This document shows, piece by piece, positions 45,919-56,658 of a stretch of DNA of 64,000 nt (position 1 is the first letter of the stretch; each line of letters opens with the position of its first letter). The notes below the pieces were generated by a model, which was given only the letters and a program-made list of their open reading frames with translations, searched no databases and was not told the origin of the DNA. The position numbers and the translations under genes were made by a program. Source of the stretch: Spirosoma telluris. Lineage in GTDB: Bacteria; Bacteroidota; Bacteroidia; Cytophagales; Spirosomataceae. The DNA lies in the NCBI GenBank assembly GCA_003259005.1, contig QLII01000001.1, positions 1,798,001 through 1,862,000 of the forward strand. Direction: 5' to 3'.

Positions 45919-47553
45919 TTACTCGCTAACTCGCTTGCACAGAACATAGTAGTTCACATCAGTCATTATAGTTGTTATCCCATTGGAAGGTATTGTTTTC
46001 CATTCGGCAGTAGGTTGTATCTTCTTATACGGTCCCGACTCACCAAAACAGATTCGTATAGGCATGGTAAATCCCGCCACTACATTGGCCCAGCGATACT
46101 GAATCCCATTCGCTACCAAACGATATTCGAGGACAGGAATTCGGGTATCCCGCAAATATTGATCGAATACAGGCTTTAGATTAATTCCCGTTTGTTGGGA
46201 CATGAATTGCTCGATTTGTGCACTCGTAACGGTCTGGTGATAGAAGATTTTGTTCATGTCCCGTAGCAATTGGTGCCACTTTGCGTCATTGCCAACGATT
46301 TGCCGAATGGTATGCAGCATATTTCCGCCTTTGTAATACATGTCACTCGACCCCTCATGATTGACATTATACGTCCCAATAATGGGCTTGTCGTTTCGGA
46401 TGTTTGCCCGGCACCCGATTACATAGGTCGCTCCGGCTTCTTTACCATAGTAATATTCCGTAAACAGGCATTCGGAGTAGTTCGTAAAACTTTCGTGAAT
46501 CCACATATCGGCTACATCCTTATAGGTAATGTTGTTGGCAAACCACTCGTGCCCCGATTCATGAACGATGATAAAATCCCAGAGCAGACCCCAGCCTGTA
46601 CGCGAGAGATCGCGGCCCAAATAGCCATTTCGAAACCGGTTTCCATAAGTTACCGAACTCTGGTGCTCCATCCCCAAATAAGGCGTTTCGACTAACTTGT
46701 AGCCATCTTCATAAAAAGGATAGGGTCCAAACCAGTATTCAAACGCCTTCAACATTTTAGGGACCTGCTTAAACTGCGTCCGGGCAGAATCCTGATGCTC
46801 AGGAAGGGCATAATAGTTCAGTGAAAGTGCGCCCTTCTCCCCTGCGTAGGTTTCGTCCCAATGTACATAATGGGCAACGTTCAGATTGACGCCGTAATTA
46901 TTGATCGGGTTTTTAACATACCAATCGAAGGTGCGGGTATGATCGGGATTTGTGGTCGTTTTGATCAAACGGCCATTCGAGACATCCATTAAATCCTCGG
47001 GAACCGTCACGCTGATCGCCATGGAATCCGGCTCATCGTACATGTGGTCTTTGCAGGGCCACCAGACGCTGGCACCCAATCCCTGACAGGCAGTGGCAAT
47101 AAACCAGTTTCCTTCTTTATCATGCGACCATACCATGCCTCCATCCCAGGGCGGGCGTTTAGCCACTTTGGGTTTTCCCGCATAATAAACCGTCACCGAT
47201 TCGTTCTTGCCGGGCTGTTGCACTTTCGCCAGTGTTACGAAAAAAGCGTTGCCATCCCGTCTGAAAGCGAGCGATTTGCCGTCCTGTTCTACACGCTCCA
47301 CGCGTAAAGGGCGCTGCAAATCGACCTGCATTACCTGGCTCGACTTTAGTACCCGATACCGAATTTCGGTAGAACCACTTAGGGTACTGTCGGTGGGTTG
47401 AACACGAACCTTGAGGTGATAAAATGTCAGATCCCACCACGAGCGTTCCGGTGTAATGGAGCCCCTCAGCGTGTCGTCGTGAGTGAATTGATAGCGTTGC
47501 GCGGATGCCAGACCGGACAAGAGCAGCAAACAAAACGTTATAAATCGAGTCAT
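45919..47553 (-). CDS. Secreted M1-family aminopeptidase
   Basis: 544 residues. Signal peptide (FITFCLLLLSGLASAQ), then the N-terminal beta domain, the GMEHQ variant of the family GxMEN exopeptidase motif, and the zinc site HESGHEW with the third ligand Glu in HESFTNYSE, about 18 residues later. It lacks the large C-terminal helical domain of classical aminopeptidase N, as do other short Bacteroidota members. I chose ATG 47553, which begins the signal peptide. It starts 5 bases after the end of the S9B peptidase gene, so the two peptidases form an operon. Confidence 0.9.
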   Translation of the reverse strand: MTRFITFCLLLLSGLASAQRYQFTHDDTLRGSITPERSWWDLTFYHLKVRVQPTDSTLSGSTEIRYRVLKSSQVMQVDLQRPLRVERVEQDGKSLAFRRDGNAFFVTLAKVQQPGKNESVTVYYAGKPKVAKRPPWDGGMVWSHDKEGNWFIATACQGLGASVWWPCKDHMYDEPDSMAISVTVPEDLMDVSNGRLIKTTTNPDHTRTFDWYVKNPINNYGVNLNVAHYVHWDETYAGEKGALSLNYYALPEHQDSARTQFKQVPKMLKAFEYWFGPYPFYEDGYKLVETPYLGMEHQSSVTYGNRFRNGYLGRDLSRTGWGLLWDFIIVHESGHEWFANNITYKDVADMWIHESFTNYSECLFTEYYYGKEAGATYVIGCRANIRNDKPIIGTYNVNHEGSSDMYYKGGNMLHTIRQIVGNDAKWHQLLRDMNKIFYHQTVTSAQIEQFMSQQTGINLKPVFDQYLRDTRIPVLEYRLVANGIQYRWANVVAGFTMPIRICFGESGPYKKIQPTAEWKTIPSNGITTIMTDVNYYVLCKRVSE

Positions 47554-47558
47554 GAGGT

Positions 47559-49753
47559 TTAGCGTGGACCGGGTGGGCAATGAGTACGTAAATAATTCGT
47601 GTAGAGCGTTTGCAGGTGCCGGGTGCCTTCTCCCTCCGAAATTCCATGCGAGCGGTTCGGGTAGGGCATTACCTGGAATTGCTTGTTGTATTTGACTAAC
47701 TCGTTGATGAGCAGTTCGGCGTTGTCGTAGTGCACGTTATCATCGCCGGTACCATGAATATACAATAGATTACCCCGCAGATTTTTCGCATACGTAATGG
47801 GCGACCCGGCTACAAAATCCTCCCGATTTTCCTGCGGTAACCCCATATAACGTTCCTGGTAAATATTGTCGTAAAACAACTGGTTACCACGGCCGCCACC
47901 GAAATACCGGTTTTATAGATCTCCGGATACTGAAACAGCAGATGTAGAGTTGTCGATCCTCCTCCACTCCAGCCCCAAACCGCAACCCGACTCGTGTCGA
48001 TATAGGCGTGTTGAGAAAACAGTTTCTTTGCCGCCATGGCCTGATCGCGGACGTTAATCCTGCCAATCTGCCTGTAGATCGACTTACGCCAGGCCGCTCC
48101 TTTCAGGTTGGGCGTTCCCCGATTGTCGAGGGCAACATAGAGATAGCCCGCGTTTGCCATATCGCCCTGAAAAAGACGATTCTGGCCGATGGAGAATACA
48201 TCGTTGACCGTACTGGAAGCCGGTTCACCGTAGACATAAAAAACAATTGGGTATTTTTTCGTGCTGTCGAAGTTGGTTGGTTTAGCCATCCAGCCATCAA
48301 CCGTAACCCCATCCTCGGTGGTGACTTTGAAGAAACTAACATTCGATTTGGCAACGGGCTTCATCCGTGTAGCAATGCTTTCCTGCGCATTGATGGGTTT
48401 ATGATCAGGAAGCGAAATCCACTCTTGTACGGGCGGGGTTTGGTAATTCGTGAAGACATGCTGGGCTAGTTTCCCATTAGGCGAAATCACATAGCTATGG
48501 GTTCCTTCCAGCCCAACAGGCGTAATGCGTTCGGCTTTGCCTTTGCCATCCAATCGGGTACGATAGAGATACCGCTGGTTTGTATTCTGAGGGGATGCGA
48601 TAAAGTAAATCTGATTGGTAGCTTCGTCGATATGGCTGATTGATTCAATGTCATACGAACCGGGTGTTAGCAAAATCTCGTTTTTCCGATCAATACTTAC
48701 CGGTAGATATGCCGCCAGCCATCTTTTTCCGACACCCATACAAAGGCTTTACCGCCACTCAGCCATTCGCCCCCATTGGGATCAGTCGTATTCCGTTCCC
48801 GTACATCGACCCAGGCCTTGTCTGTTTCCGTATAGATTGGCGTAATCGACTGAGTGGCAGGTGTGCAGATCAATAATTTACTCTCGTTTTGTTTTCGATT
48901 CAATTGCTGGACAAACAGGCTACTGCTGTTCGGTATCCAGTCCATCCGATTCAGGTAGTGTTGCTGCGGATCGCCGGGAATAGCCAACCAAACGGTTGGC
49001 CCGCCCGTTACCGAAACAACCCCAATACGCGTGGGTGAGGGCGATTCGCCCACTTTCGGGTACTCGACGGGGATTACCCGTGAATAAACTGAATCGGTCG
49101 TATTGAGCATCAGGTAATCGCGAATCCTTGTCGCATCCACCTGCCAATAAGCAATCTGTTTGCTATCAGGACTCCACCGGAATCCGTCCGGCAACCGAAT
49201 TCCTCTTCGTAAACCCAGTCAAATGTACCGTTTATTCGTTTGCGGGTGCCGTCGGTGGTGAGTTGGGTTTGTTGCCCCGTTTCGACATCCTCCACGAATA
49301 GATTGTGTTCGCTGACATAGGCCACAGCGCGTCCATTAGGTGACAGTTTGGCAAACATCAGCGACTGTGCAGGGCGCCCCTTCCCCAACTGCCGAACCTC
49401 ACCCGTTGAGCGATTGATCAGGTAATAGTCGCCCGCGTATTGTATCGCCAGACGCGGGCGGTATTGGTAAAAATTAGAACATGGGCACTATCGGGCGTGA
49501 ACGCAAAGTCCGAAACAGGCAGGCGTTGATTAGTCCCTGGCTGACGTAATTTATCCTGGGCAAGCAGGACCGTTTTACGACCCGTACGAATGTCGGTCTG
49601 GACAAGATCGCCCTGGGTACCAGCTACGGCAGAATTTCCATCGGCAGACCAGTGAAGTTGCCGACCGGGCACTTGGGCCTCAGAAACGTGGGCGCTCAGA
49701 ATTACAGTAAGAATAAGCAGGTTTCTGAACGAAACGAAAAAAGATGAGTTCAC
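47559..49753 (-). CDS. Secreted dipeptidyl-peptidase IV-type (S9B) peptidase, frame interrupted four times
   Basis: 732 residues after repair. Signal peptide (FRNLLILTVILSAHVSEA), beta-propeller (repeated LSPNGRAVAYV, RWSPDSKQIAYW), then a hydrolase domain with Ser in WGWSGGGST, Asp in GTGDDNVH and His in RSHG. Glu residues equivalent to the DPP-IV substrate-anchoring pair are seen in YEEEFGLPDG. One-base losses at 47887-47888, 48700-48701, 49195-49196 and 49432-49434 split it; four bases restored give an exactly divisible frame. No ATG fits the start; I chose GTG 49753. It precedes the M1 peptidase in an operon and probably releases N-terminal dipeptides. Confidence 0.84.
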
Positions 49754-49852
49754 AGAATGAAGTGTATGATTGACGTATGTGACTGTCAAAAATACAGCAT
49801 TTTCCGGGTTCTCATAATATATTGGCGTTTCTGGTCTGTGACCATAAGTAGG

Positions 49853-49892
49853 AAAGCCGATTTCCACAGAAACTCTACAGAAATCGGCTTTT
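49853..49892. terminator. Hairpin after lgt
   Basis: Arms AAAGCCGATTTC and GAAATCGGCTTT with a loop of about 15 bases, located 25 bases past the lgt stop on the minus strand. The longer T run is on the plus strand. Confidence 0.7.
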
Positions 49893-49916
49893 TTAGTAAC
49901 GCAAACGATTAGTCCG

Positions 49917-50762
49917 CTATGATTCAATCTCCTTTGGTTCGTCTCGTATGGGAATAACAACCGGGCTTCGGTAGCTACGCACAAGGAAGTAAATACCCAT
50001 CAGAACAGCTGGTATACTTAGGATCTGACCTACATTCAAGGGTAGACTATCTTCAAAAGGCACCTGATTTTCTTTCAGGTATTCATAAAAGAAACGCAGT
50101 CCAAATATCCAGATCAGAAAAATACCCAGCATACTCCCACGGGGTGTCCGTTCTTTCTTCCGATTCCAGAACCAGAGCAGAATGAAGAAGATCACTAAAC
50201 AGGATAGGGATTCATACAACTGAGCCGGGTGACGCGGAATTTTCGCGTATTCGTTATTATTCATGAACACAAACGCCCAGGGAACATCGGTCGGGCGGCC
50301 CACGATTTCGGAGTTCATCAGGTTCCCGAATCGAATACAGGCACCTGCCAGAGCAACCACAATAACGATGCGGTCTGTCACCCACAGAAACGTCTGGTTA
50401 GTCCGCAAACTTTCTTTCCGGCGCGAATAGAGCCACAGGCCCGTTAGGATGCCAATAGTGGCACCGTGGCTGGCCAATCCGGCAAAGGGGGGAGTGATTA
50501 CGGTTAAGGGGTGATGCAGTAAAACTTCCGGTTCATAAAAGAGGAAATGGCCGATCCGGGCTCCCAGAATAGTCGCTACAACCATGTAAATCAGCAGCGT
50601 ATCGGTATCGGCAACGGGTTTATCTTCTTTTTTGAAAATGTAGCTCATAATCTGCATTCCAATCAGAAACCCCAGTGCGAACAGCAATCCATACCAACGC
50701 ACCGAGAACGAGCCAACGTGAAAAATTTCAGGATTAACCTCCCAAATAATGTATTGAAGCAT
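49917..50762 (-). CDS. lgt: Prolipoprotein diacylglyceryl transferase
   Basis: Inner-membrane enzyme that transfers diacylglycerol from phosphatidylglycerol to the lipobox Cys of prolipoproteins, the first step of lipoprotein maturation. 281 residues with about seven membrane segments. Conserved sites: YGLLFALGFLIG, the catalytic-His loop GLASHGATIG, IRFGNLMNSEIVG with the essential Arg and Asn, RHPAQLYE, and GLRFFYEYLKENQ. It is needed for the several lipoproteins encoded nearby. Lone gene with yidD divergent upstream. Confidence 0.94.
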   Translation of the reverse strand: MLQYIIWEVNPEIFHVGSFSVRWYGLLFALGFLIGMQIMSYIFKKEDKPVADTDTLLIYMVVATILGARIGHFLFYEPEVLLHHPLTVITPPFAGLASHGATIGILTGLWLYSRRKESLRTNQTFLWVTDRIVIVVALAGACIRFGNLMNSEIVGRPTDVPWAFVFMNNNEYAKIPRHPAQLYESLSCLVIFFILLWFWNRKKERTPRGSMLGIFLIWIFGLRFFYEYLKENQVPFEDSLPLNVGQILSIPAVLMGIYFLVRSYRSPVVIPIRDEPKEIES

Positions 50763-50782
50763 AGAAGAAGAGAAAACGTTTG

Positions 50783-50865
50783 AAGTTTGGCGTTTGACGT
50801 TTATTGTTGATAGGTAACGATCAGGAACCTCGAACTACCAACAGCAAACCTCGAACAGTAAAGCA
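50783..50865. repeat. Degenerate repeat of GTTTGAAGTTTG/CTCGAACT type
   Basis: Left stretch TTTGAAGTTTGGCGTTTGACG faces CGAACTACCAACAGCAAACC and CTCGAACAG, with partial complementarity. It is a loose member of the AGTTTGATG family and lies between the divergent lgt and yidD genes. Confidence 0.45.
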
Positions 50866-50932
50866 AATAACGATGATTGGCAAAGATACATATTGCGGGA
50901 AAGTTTTCGGGAGTTTTGTTGTTTATCCATTC

Positions 50933-51145
50933 ATGATGAAGTCAATTCTAATCGGGCTGGTTAAAGTTTATCAAGCCATTGTGTCACCTTACTTTCCGAA
51001 TGCCTGCCGTTATACGCCCACCTGCTCGCAATACACGATTGAAGCGATCCGAAAACACGGTGCTCTCCGGGGAGGCTGGATGGGTCTGAAACGAATCAGT
51101 CGCTGTCATCCCTGGGGTGGTCATGGCTACGATCCAGTACCGTAG
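50933..51145 (+). CDS. yidD: Membrane protein insertion efficiency factor YidD
   Basis: 70 residues. The family signature is clear: [30 protein letters not shown], with the three conserved Cys, and then [17 protein letters not shown]. YidD assists YidC-mediated insertion of inner-membrane proteins; the N-terminal amphipathic helix sits on the membrane. The upstream part of the open frame is not conserved, so I chose the ATG at 50933 (a second ATG follows directly). Normally yidD lies next to rnpA or yidC, but here it stands alone. Confidence 0.9.
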   Translation: MMKSILIGLVKVYQAIVSPYFPNACRYTPTCSQYTIEAIRKHGALRGGWMGLKRISRCHPWGGHGYDPVP

Positions 51146-51146
51146 A

Positions 51147-51262
51147 CTAGTCAAGAGTCGTGAGTGGTCAGTCAATAAGGATTAATGAATTATGACATTT
51201 TGGCTTATTGATCAAACTCGCCCGATTTTTGACGAACGACTTTTGACTATTGACTAACGACT
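51147..51262. repeat. Degenerate inverted repeat of AGTCGT/AGTCAA words
   Basis: AGTCAAGAGTCGTGAGTGGTC (from 51150) and the region ACGACTTTTGACTATTGACTA (to 51262) are built from the same reverse-complementary words, with CAATAAG and CTTATTG pairing inside. It lies directly upstream of the GroES-like gene. Confidence 0.5.
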
Positions 51263-51265
51263 ACT

Positions 51266-51639
51266 ATGATTGGCATTACGTCTGATAATAAACTGAAACG
51301 CCTGATTGTTGTGGGCGACCGCGTACTGATAAAGCCTAAAGATCCAACTGACCGCACATCCAGTGGTTTATACCTCCCCCAACGGTGCAGGAAAAAGAAC
51401 AGGTACAGGCTGGCTATGTCATAAAGGTTGGGCCTGGCTATCCCATTCCGAATCCTACGGAAGACGAACCCTGGAAAGAAACGGAGGAAAAAGTGAAATA
51501 TATGCCTCTTCAGGCACAGGAAGGTGACCTCGCGCTTTACCTGCAACGCAATGCCATCGACGTCCAATATGAAGGGGAACAGTATGTTATTGTACCACAA
51601 GGTTCAATTCTGATGCTCGAACGACTGGAGGATCTGTAA
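51266..51639 (+). CDS. GroES-like co-chaperonin family protein, frame interrupted
   Basis: 124 residues after repair. The start KLKRLIVVGDRVLIKPKDPTDRTSSGLYLPPTV matches the GroES core; an insertion rich in Pro/Glu (PNPTEDEPWKETEEKVKYMPLQ) sits where GroES has a short loop, and the end YVIVPQGSILMLERLEDL fits. A one-base loss in the C run 51376-51380 breaks the frame. Since no groEL is adjacent and the protein is longer than a usual GroES, it is probably the second, GroES-like family of Cytophagales and not the main co-chaperonin. Confidence 0.78.
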
Positions 51640-51650
51640 CCCGGATTTAT

Positions 51651-51724
51651 GTGATTTTACTGATTATCCTGATTTATTTTCAGAGAACGCTATGTGCATT
51701 AATCAGCGTAATCAGTAAAATCAC
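51651..51724. repeat. Inverted repeat, GTGATTTTACTGATTA arms
   Basis: Perfect 16-base arms at 51651-51666 and 51709-51724. The loop contains AATCAGCG-type words that recall the elements at 4592 and 19341. It lies between the convergent GroES-like gene and the gene at 51741. Confidence 0.8.
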
Positions 51725-51740
51725 GAAGTTTGAATGTCAC

Positions 51741-52469
51741 TTACTGAGAATCCAAAAACCTTAACACGCTGGCGAACTCAGCCCAGGATTTGAGTTTGAG
51801 TTTTTGGCTGGACAAATACTGATCGATCAGGTCAGCCTGCTGGGGGAACAGGCTCACGAGTGACTTTTTACTGGCCACCACCGACTTCATTTCGCCATCC
51901 GATAGCTTTTCGAAATAATTCTCGGTCGGTGGTTTTACCGTAGCGACCCATACATAATAGTCTTCCTGCTTCCGGAATTTCTCCTTGCCGTAGTCGTTCT
52001 GCATCGGGTCGGTATTGGCTTTGAGGGTGGCATGAATGTGCTTCACCAGTTTAGCTTTACGGCCATTATAGAGCAGCTGATAAAACTCATTGGCCGTCCA
52101 CAAGCCTACTGCCGGAAACCCTTTCCGGAAAAACAGCGTGTCTGTAGTTACAATAGCAAAGTCCGTAACTGGATTAATTGGCGTAACTACCTTGTTATCC
52201 TGAATATATTCAACTTCTCCTGTCTGGCTATTATACCGAAGTTTAGTCGGTGTTCGCTTGTTGTTAATTACCACCCAACCCGGTTGTACCGTATCGCTGG
52301 GCACATAAGGCGACCCTTCAATGTTTGAATAGCGGGTTAAAAAGGGATCATATATACGAATCGCCTGATTCGTATTCGCCCCGGCCGATGTGATACTTAT
52401 TTGTGCCTGTACGCAGCCAATAGTCAATAGGAATAGGCTAATCAGGTTGAGATAGTGTTGTTTTTGCAT
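51741..52469 (-). CDS. Secreted hypothetical protein
   Basis: 242 residues with a signal peptide (LISLFLLTIGCVQAQ). The body is mixed alpha/beta, with YDPFLTRYSNIEGSPYV, LRYNSQTGEVEYIQDNKVV and a C-terminal half rich in Lys (KLSDGEMKSVVASKKSLVSLFPQ). The sequence EYIQDNKVVTPI together with VTTDTLFFRKGFPAVG suggests a repeated beta layout; I do not recognise a family. It follows the esterase gene by 9 bases on the same strand, so it may be cotranscribed with it. Confidence 0.65.
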   Translation of the reverse strand: MQKQHYLNLISLFLLTIGCVQAQISITSAGANTNQAIRIYDPFLTRYSNIEGSPYVPSDTVQPGWVVINNKRTPTKLRYNSQTGEVEYIQDNKVVTPINPVTDFAIVTTDTLFFRKGFPAVGLWTANEFYQLLYNGRKAKLVKHIHATLKANTDPMQNDYGKEKFRKQEDYYVWVATVKPPTENYFEKLSDGEMKSVVASKKSLVSLFPQQADLIDQYLSSQKLKLKSWAEFASVLRFLDSQ

Positions 52470-52478
52470 GGTTCCAAG

Positions 52479-54433
52479 TTACTGTTCACCAAATTTAGCA
52501 GCTTCGGTGATTCCTTTCCATGTATCGGTGCGAAAAGGTATGGCCGGGAAACCCTCCCGATTATATAGATTCGCTTCGCTATTATCATCGGCCCAACCAT
52601 AGTGTACAGCCACTGGTGCACTTACCGAATCGGCATGAACAAGTACTGAATTGCCCTGAATCTCGGCTTTGGCAAAGTGAAATTTATGATCGGCCCCGGC
52701 CACCTCAAACCCTTTCAGGTAGCCATATTTATCAGTAGTCAGTAAGCCGCTCCCCACGTTCGTATAGGTCAGTATGACTTTATTACCATCAATAGTCATC
52801 TTGTCAAATTGCGGGCCAGCGCTAACGCCTGGTTTCTGATAGGCTATCCGCATGGCTTCGGCAGCTAAGCGTTTGCCCACATCCAGCTTGTTTTTCGGGT
52901 GAATATCCGACCGCTCGCCAATATCCGACGTGACGGCCATACCTGTATTGGGCAATTGTAAGGTCATAGTCTGAGCTTCCCGTAACTCTCCCCACGTACT
53001 GCCGCGCCGACTATCGCCATTAGCCGCATTATAACTGGCCAGTTGAACGAACAGGAATGGAAAATCGTAGCCCCAATGTTTTCGCCAGTCCTGAATCATC
53101 AGCGGAAATGTTTTACGATATTGATACGCCCGACCGGCATTTGACTCGCCCTGATACCAGATCGCCCCTTCAATGGCATAGGGAATCAATGGGTTCAGCA
53201 TCGCATTGAACAACTGGGTAGCATAGGTATTTGGTCCTGGCTTATAGGACGACGGGAAAATAGCAGCAATTCGATATTTCCACTGAGCAGCCAGCGGAAT
53301 ATCGAGCTTATCGCCCGTGAGGTGTAGTTCGGCCAGCGTTCCCATAAGCCCCCCTGCTCCGCCCGTGTCGACTACGCGAACAGCAATCACATTTCGGCCT
53401 GGCTTGAGCAAGCCGTCGGGCAATGGATAATCACGGGGGCCACCCCCTTTTTAAAGCCTACAAGCTGGCCATTTACGAAGGTCGAATCCTGATCGTCAAC
53501 CGAACCCATGTGCAGAACCATTTTCTGTAACGGTTTCCCTTCAGGGATCAGCACCTCCTGCCGTAGCCAGACAACGCCGTCCACCGTTGGTAAGCCCCGC
53601 CATTCCCAGTCGCTGGGCATCTCCATGGTCTTCCACTGGCTATCGTTCGCATCAACTGCCGACCAGGTCCACTCTTCTGTGCTTGTGGGCAGACTACCCT
53701 GCTGATTTTTCACCAACAACTGGGTACGTTCCTGGCCACTTTTGATTACCTCCTCGTAGGAACCGGGTAATTTACTGGCAGCTACCCGTAGTTCATCGCT
53801 CTGGTTCATGGCATCGCGGCTCGTCCAGGTTTCGGAATGGGTGCCGCCCCAGGAGGTATTGATAAGCCCAATGGGTACATTCAATTCCTGCTGGAGTTGC
53901 TTAGCAAAAAAATAACCTACAGCTGTAAAATTAGGGGCGGTTTCAGGCGTGCACACAGCCCAGTCGCCCTCAATGTCATCTTTAGGCGTCAGGCTCATAT
54001 CTTTTTTTACTAACAACTGCCGGATAGTCGGGTGGTTAGCGGTCGGAATTTCCGTTTTGGCATTAGCTGCTGCACGCAATGGCCATTCCATATTTGACTG
54101 GCCCGAACAAATCCAGACTTCACCTGCCAATACATCCTCGAAGGTTACTGTATTTTTCTTGCCTTTCACCAATAGCTGGTATGGACCGCCTGCTTCCATC
54201 GGATCAAGCGCAATACTCCACTTTCCATCTTTGCCTGCTTTCACCGTTTTCGTCTGGGTATTCAGCGTGACGGTTACTTTCTCGCCTGGGTCGGCCCAAC
54301 CCCATACGGGCACTGGCTTCCGACGTTGTAAGACCATGTGCGAACCGAAAACCTTCGGCAAGTGCACATCGGCAAAGGCATTCTGGGCAACAATAAGGCT
54401 TAGAAAAAGGAAATGGCCTACTAACCGATTCAT
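52479..54433 (-). CDS. Sialate O-acetylesterase-type SGNH hydrolase, frame interrupted
   Basis: 651 residues after repair. Signal peptide, then a beta-sandwich (VLQRRKPVPVWGWADPGEKVTVT), then an SGNH hydrolase core with the nucleophile in WICSGQSNMEWPL and the Gly/Asn blocks GLINTSWGGTHSETW, an inserted domain and IWYQGESNAGRAY. The His comes in EIRSDIHPKNKLDVGKRLA. A one-base loss at 53443-53447 splits the protein; restored, it reads KKGGGPRDYPLPDG. Family members remove acetyl groups from sialic acids or, in Bacteroidota, from plant glycans. The downstream secreted protein is probably in the same operon. Confidence 0.86.
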
Positions 54434-54468
54434 GTGTATTCAAGGGTTTAGATTGCTACCAACAAAAA

Positions 54469-54489
54469 AGGCGGCTAATAAAGCCGCCT
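54469..54489 (-). terminator. Intrinsic terminator of the outer-membrane protein gene
   Basis: On the minus strand, AGGCGGCT and AGCCGCCT form a hairpin followed by a T run of seven. It lies 24 bases past the stop at 54513. Confidence 0.8.
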
Positions 54490-54512
54490 ACTCTCTTCAA
54501 TTCTGTCGTGAT

Positions 54513-55386
54513 TTATTGATTTTTCCCCAATCGGCTTTTGCCCTGTATATACAGCACATTTGATTGATGCCGCTTCAGGGCAAAGGAATAGCGAAGGGTC
54601 AGTCCATAACTCATGCCCGAACCTGCCCCTGAAGTTGCGCCTGCTGCGAAGCCATGCGATAAGCCGTGTAGGTAACATCGGTCGTTACAGCGTTGGACAG
54701 GCCCCACAGTTTACGGGCTGAGATACCGAGGTCAAGCGCATTCGTCAATCGAACATTATACTCCAGGCCTACTTCAGCCAACGCAGTCATTTGTGAGCTG
54801 TTGTATGACTGACTGGTCAAGTGGAAATATTCGGGGTTTCCCATCGGTTCTGGTACCGGTATCCCGAAACAGAAATCCGATTATCTTCCTGGCTGCTATT
54901 GGGCACAACCCACATGCCACCGCTTACCCAAAAGCCTGATCGTAACCAGGGTTTGCTAGTTGATAAAACAAGGCGCTTACCTCGCAGGATAAACGCATTC
55001 CGATTATTGGTAGCGCGAAATGTTAAGGGGGGGCTGGTGTTACTAATCGCTAATTGGGTGTGAATGGGCATCCGGGCGTAGCCGCCTTCCAGCACCCAAC
55101 GCTCACGGTATGACCAGCCGAGTAAAACGCTCCAGCCAACTTTACCCACAAGGTCGCTTTCGACCAGACCATCAATGGAATTATCGAGTTGAGCGCGGTC
55201 TGTTCTCACGAAACCATCGAGCGCTACATACCAGCGGTCGCGTATCTGAGGTCCACCATAACGGGTCAGCAACCGATTATATTGCTGGCTCTTTTCGGGT
55301 ACCTGATAATAGTCTGTAACGCCCTGACCAAAGGCAGGCAATACGGCTAAGCCAAGCAGCACATACAGTAAGTAGCGTTTCATCAT
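54513..55386 (-). CDS. Outer-membrane beta-barrel-like protein, frame interrupted twice
   Basis: 291 residues after repair. Signal peptide (YLLYVLLGLAVLPAFGQ), followed by many alternating hydrophobic strands with aromatic girdle residues (WYVALDGFVRTD, WSVLLGWSYRERWVLEGGYARMPI, LTLRYSFAL), as in eight-stranded outer-membrane barrels. One-base losses at 54626-54629 and 54840-54842 interrupt the frame; restored, it reads RWGNPEYFHL and QGAGSGMSYG. No family can be named. It has its own terminator and lies 158 bases from the IS element. Confidence 0.7.
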
Positions 55387-55494
55387 CGAGTAGCGGCTAG
55401 GTGTTTCGCAAATAACGCGATAAAGGTTTGTTTGTTAATTACTTAAGGCATTATTTTTCATTAACGATTGATTAAATTATCAGATAATCTATTG

Positions 55495-56547
55495 AAAGGT
55501 TATTTCCCGGGAATTACTAGACTTGATAATTGAGAAGTTGGTATCATGATGCCCACATGCCCGTGCGAGGAGCGTACTTTCGGAAGGGGCTTTTTACTCG
55601 CAGGTTATGTAAAGCACAGCCAATGCTGACCATCCGATCCCGAACATCATAGAATTTCAATCGGATTCGCTCTTTGAGTATGCGTAGGCGTTTGAGGCCA
55701 GCAATGGCGTGTTCGATCACAACTCGTTCCTTGGAAATATGGCGATTCACTTCTTTTTGTTGGTCGGTAAGGCTGGCCCCCCGCGGCTTTTTAGTCGGCT
55801 GAAGGATGGTGACTCCAGCCGGATTATAACCTTGGTAACCAGTATCTTGCCGTAGTTTTATGCCCACAATCCAAGTCAGTTGCTCTTCATCTAGGAGGGC
55901 TTTATCATGCGTTTTTCCCTCATAAGTAGGGCTTACGTAGAGAAGTTCACTGGCTTGGTCGCTGACGATCTCGTTTTTGCTGGTGTGGGCTTTGCTTTTA
56001 CCCGAATAGTCTTCTTTCTGGGCCTCATAATCGGTCTTGCGCTCAATAGGGCGTTCGGTAGCATCGTGATTAAAGGTATCATCGGGGTGGTTTTGTAATT
56101 GCTTGACCAGTCCTTCACTATCACGGGCAGGACTCAGGCCCATTTTATGAAGCGTCTCATCTAGAAGCCGTTGCAATATTTTTACTAGACTCGATACCTT
56201 GGCTTGGGAGAGGTCATAGACCGCTCCATGAAACTCCTGTAATTGATTGCCTTTCAGATAAGTGAGTAGGAATAATAGTTTATCGCTGCTGGTGGGCAAT
56301 TTTTCATCCTGATGAGGTTTGAAAGCGGGTAACTTCCGTTTTTTGCCTTCGTAGGTATGATAGCGGAAATAGCGCTCACAAATGGGCGAAAAGTGTTTCA
56401 GCAGATAGTCGAATTCGCCACCTTTCAAGCTGGTCAGAGCGAGTAGTCGGCGCTCGTTTGCTTTTATCTCGTCATACTTTAGCATAAGCAAAATTACAAA
56501 CTCGTGCATGCACACGTTACAATACCAAAATTTGACTAATAACCTTT
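55495..56547 (-). mobile_element. IS5-like insertion sequence
   Basis: Transposase gene flanked by imperfect ends that share perfect 10-base arms AAAGGTTATT (55495-55504) and AATAACCTTT (56538-56547). The length of about 1.05 kb fits the IS5/ISL2 group. I see no clear target-site duplication, so the precise ends are uncertain. No other copy is visible in the window. Confidence 0.65.
55544..56485 (-). CDS. IS5-family transposase (DDE_Tnp_4 type)
   Basis: 313 residues. An N-terminal helical DNA-binding domain (LKYDEIKANERRLLALTSLKGGEF) is followed by a DDE core: Asp in FNHDATERPIERK, Asp in LRQDTGYQGY, Glu in VVIEHAIAGLKRLRIL. The motifs YEAQKEDYSGKSKAHTSKNEIV and GCALHNL are typical of the ISL2 group. 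The frame is intact, so the element may be active. I chose ATG 56485 because the conserved sequence starts there. Confidence 0.88.
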   Translation of the reverse strand: MLKYDEIKANERRLLALTSLKGGEFDYLLKHFSPICERYFRYHTYEGKKRKLPAFKPHQDEKLPTSSDKLLFLLTYLKGNQLQEFHGAVYDLSQAKVSSLVKILQRLLDETLHKMGLSPARDSEGLVKQLQNHPDDTFNHDATERPIERKTDYEAQKEDYSGKSKAHTSKNEIVSDQASELLYVSPTYEGKTHDKALLDEEQLTWIVGIKLRQDTGYQGYNPAGVTILQPTKKPRGASLTDQQKEVNRHISKERVVIEHAIAGLKRLRILKERIRLKFYDVRDRMVSIGCALHNLRVKSPFRKYAPRTGMWAS

Positions 56548-56658
56548 ACTCACTTATCTATCTTTATTCTCAGGCATTAAGTAAGTAGTCATTTGTAGTA
56601 TTGACTACCTAATAACAATACCTGACTATAAATGACCAAGTACTTAAGACTCTCCATA

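Noticed and set aside
50933..51639. Operon of yidD with the GroES-like gene
   Set aside because: They are on the same strand but separated by 120 bases with an inverted repeat; there is no functional link known.
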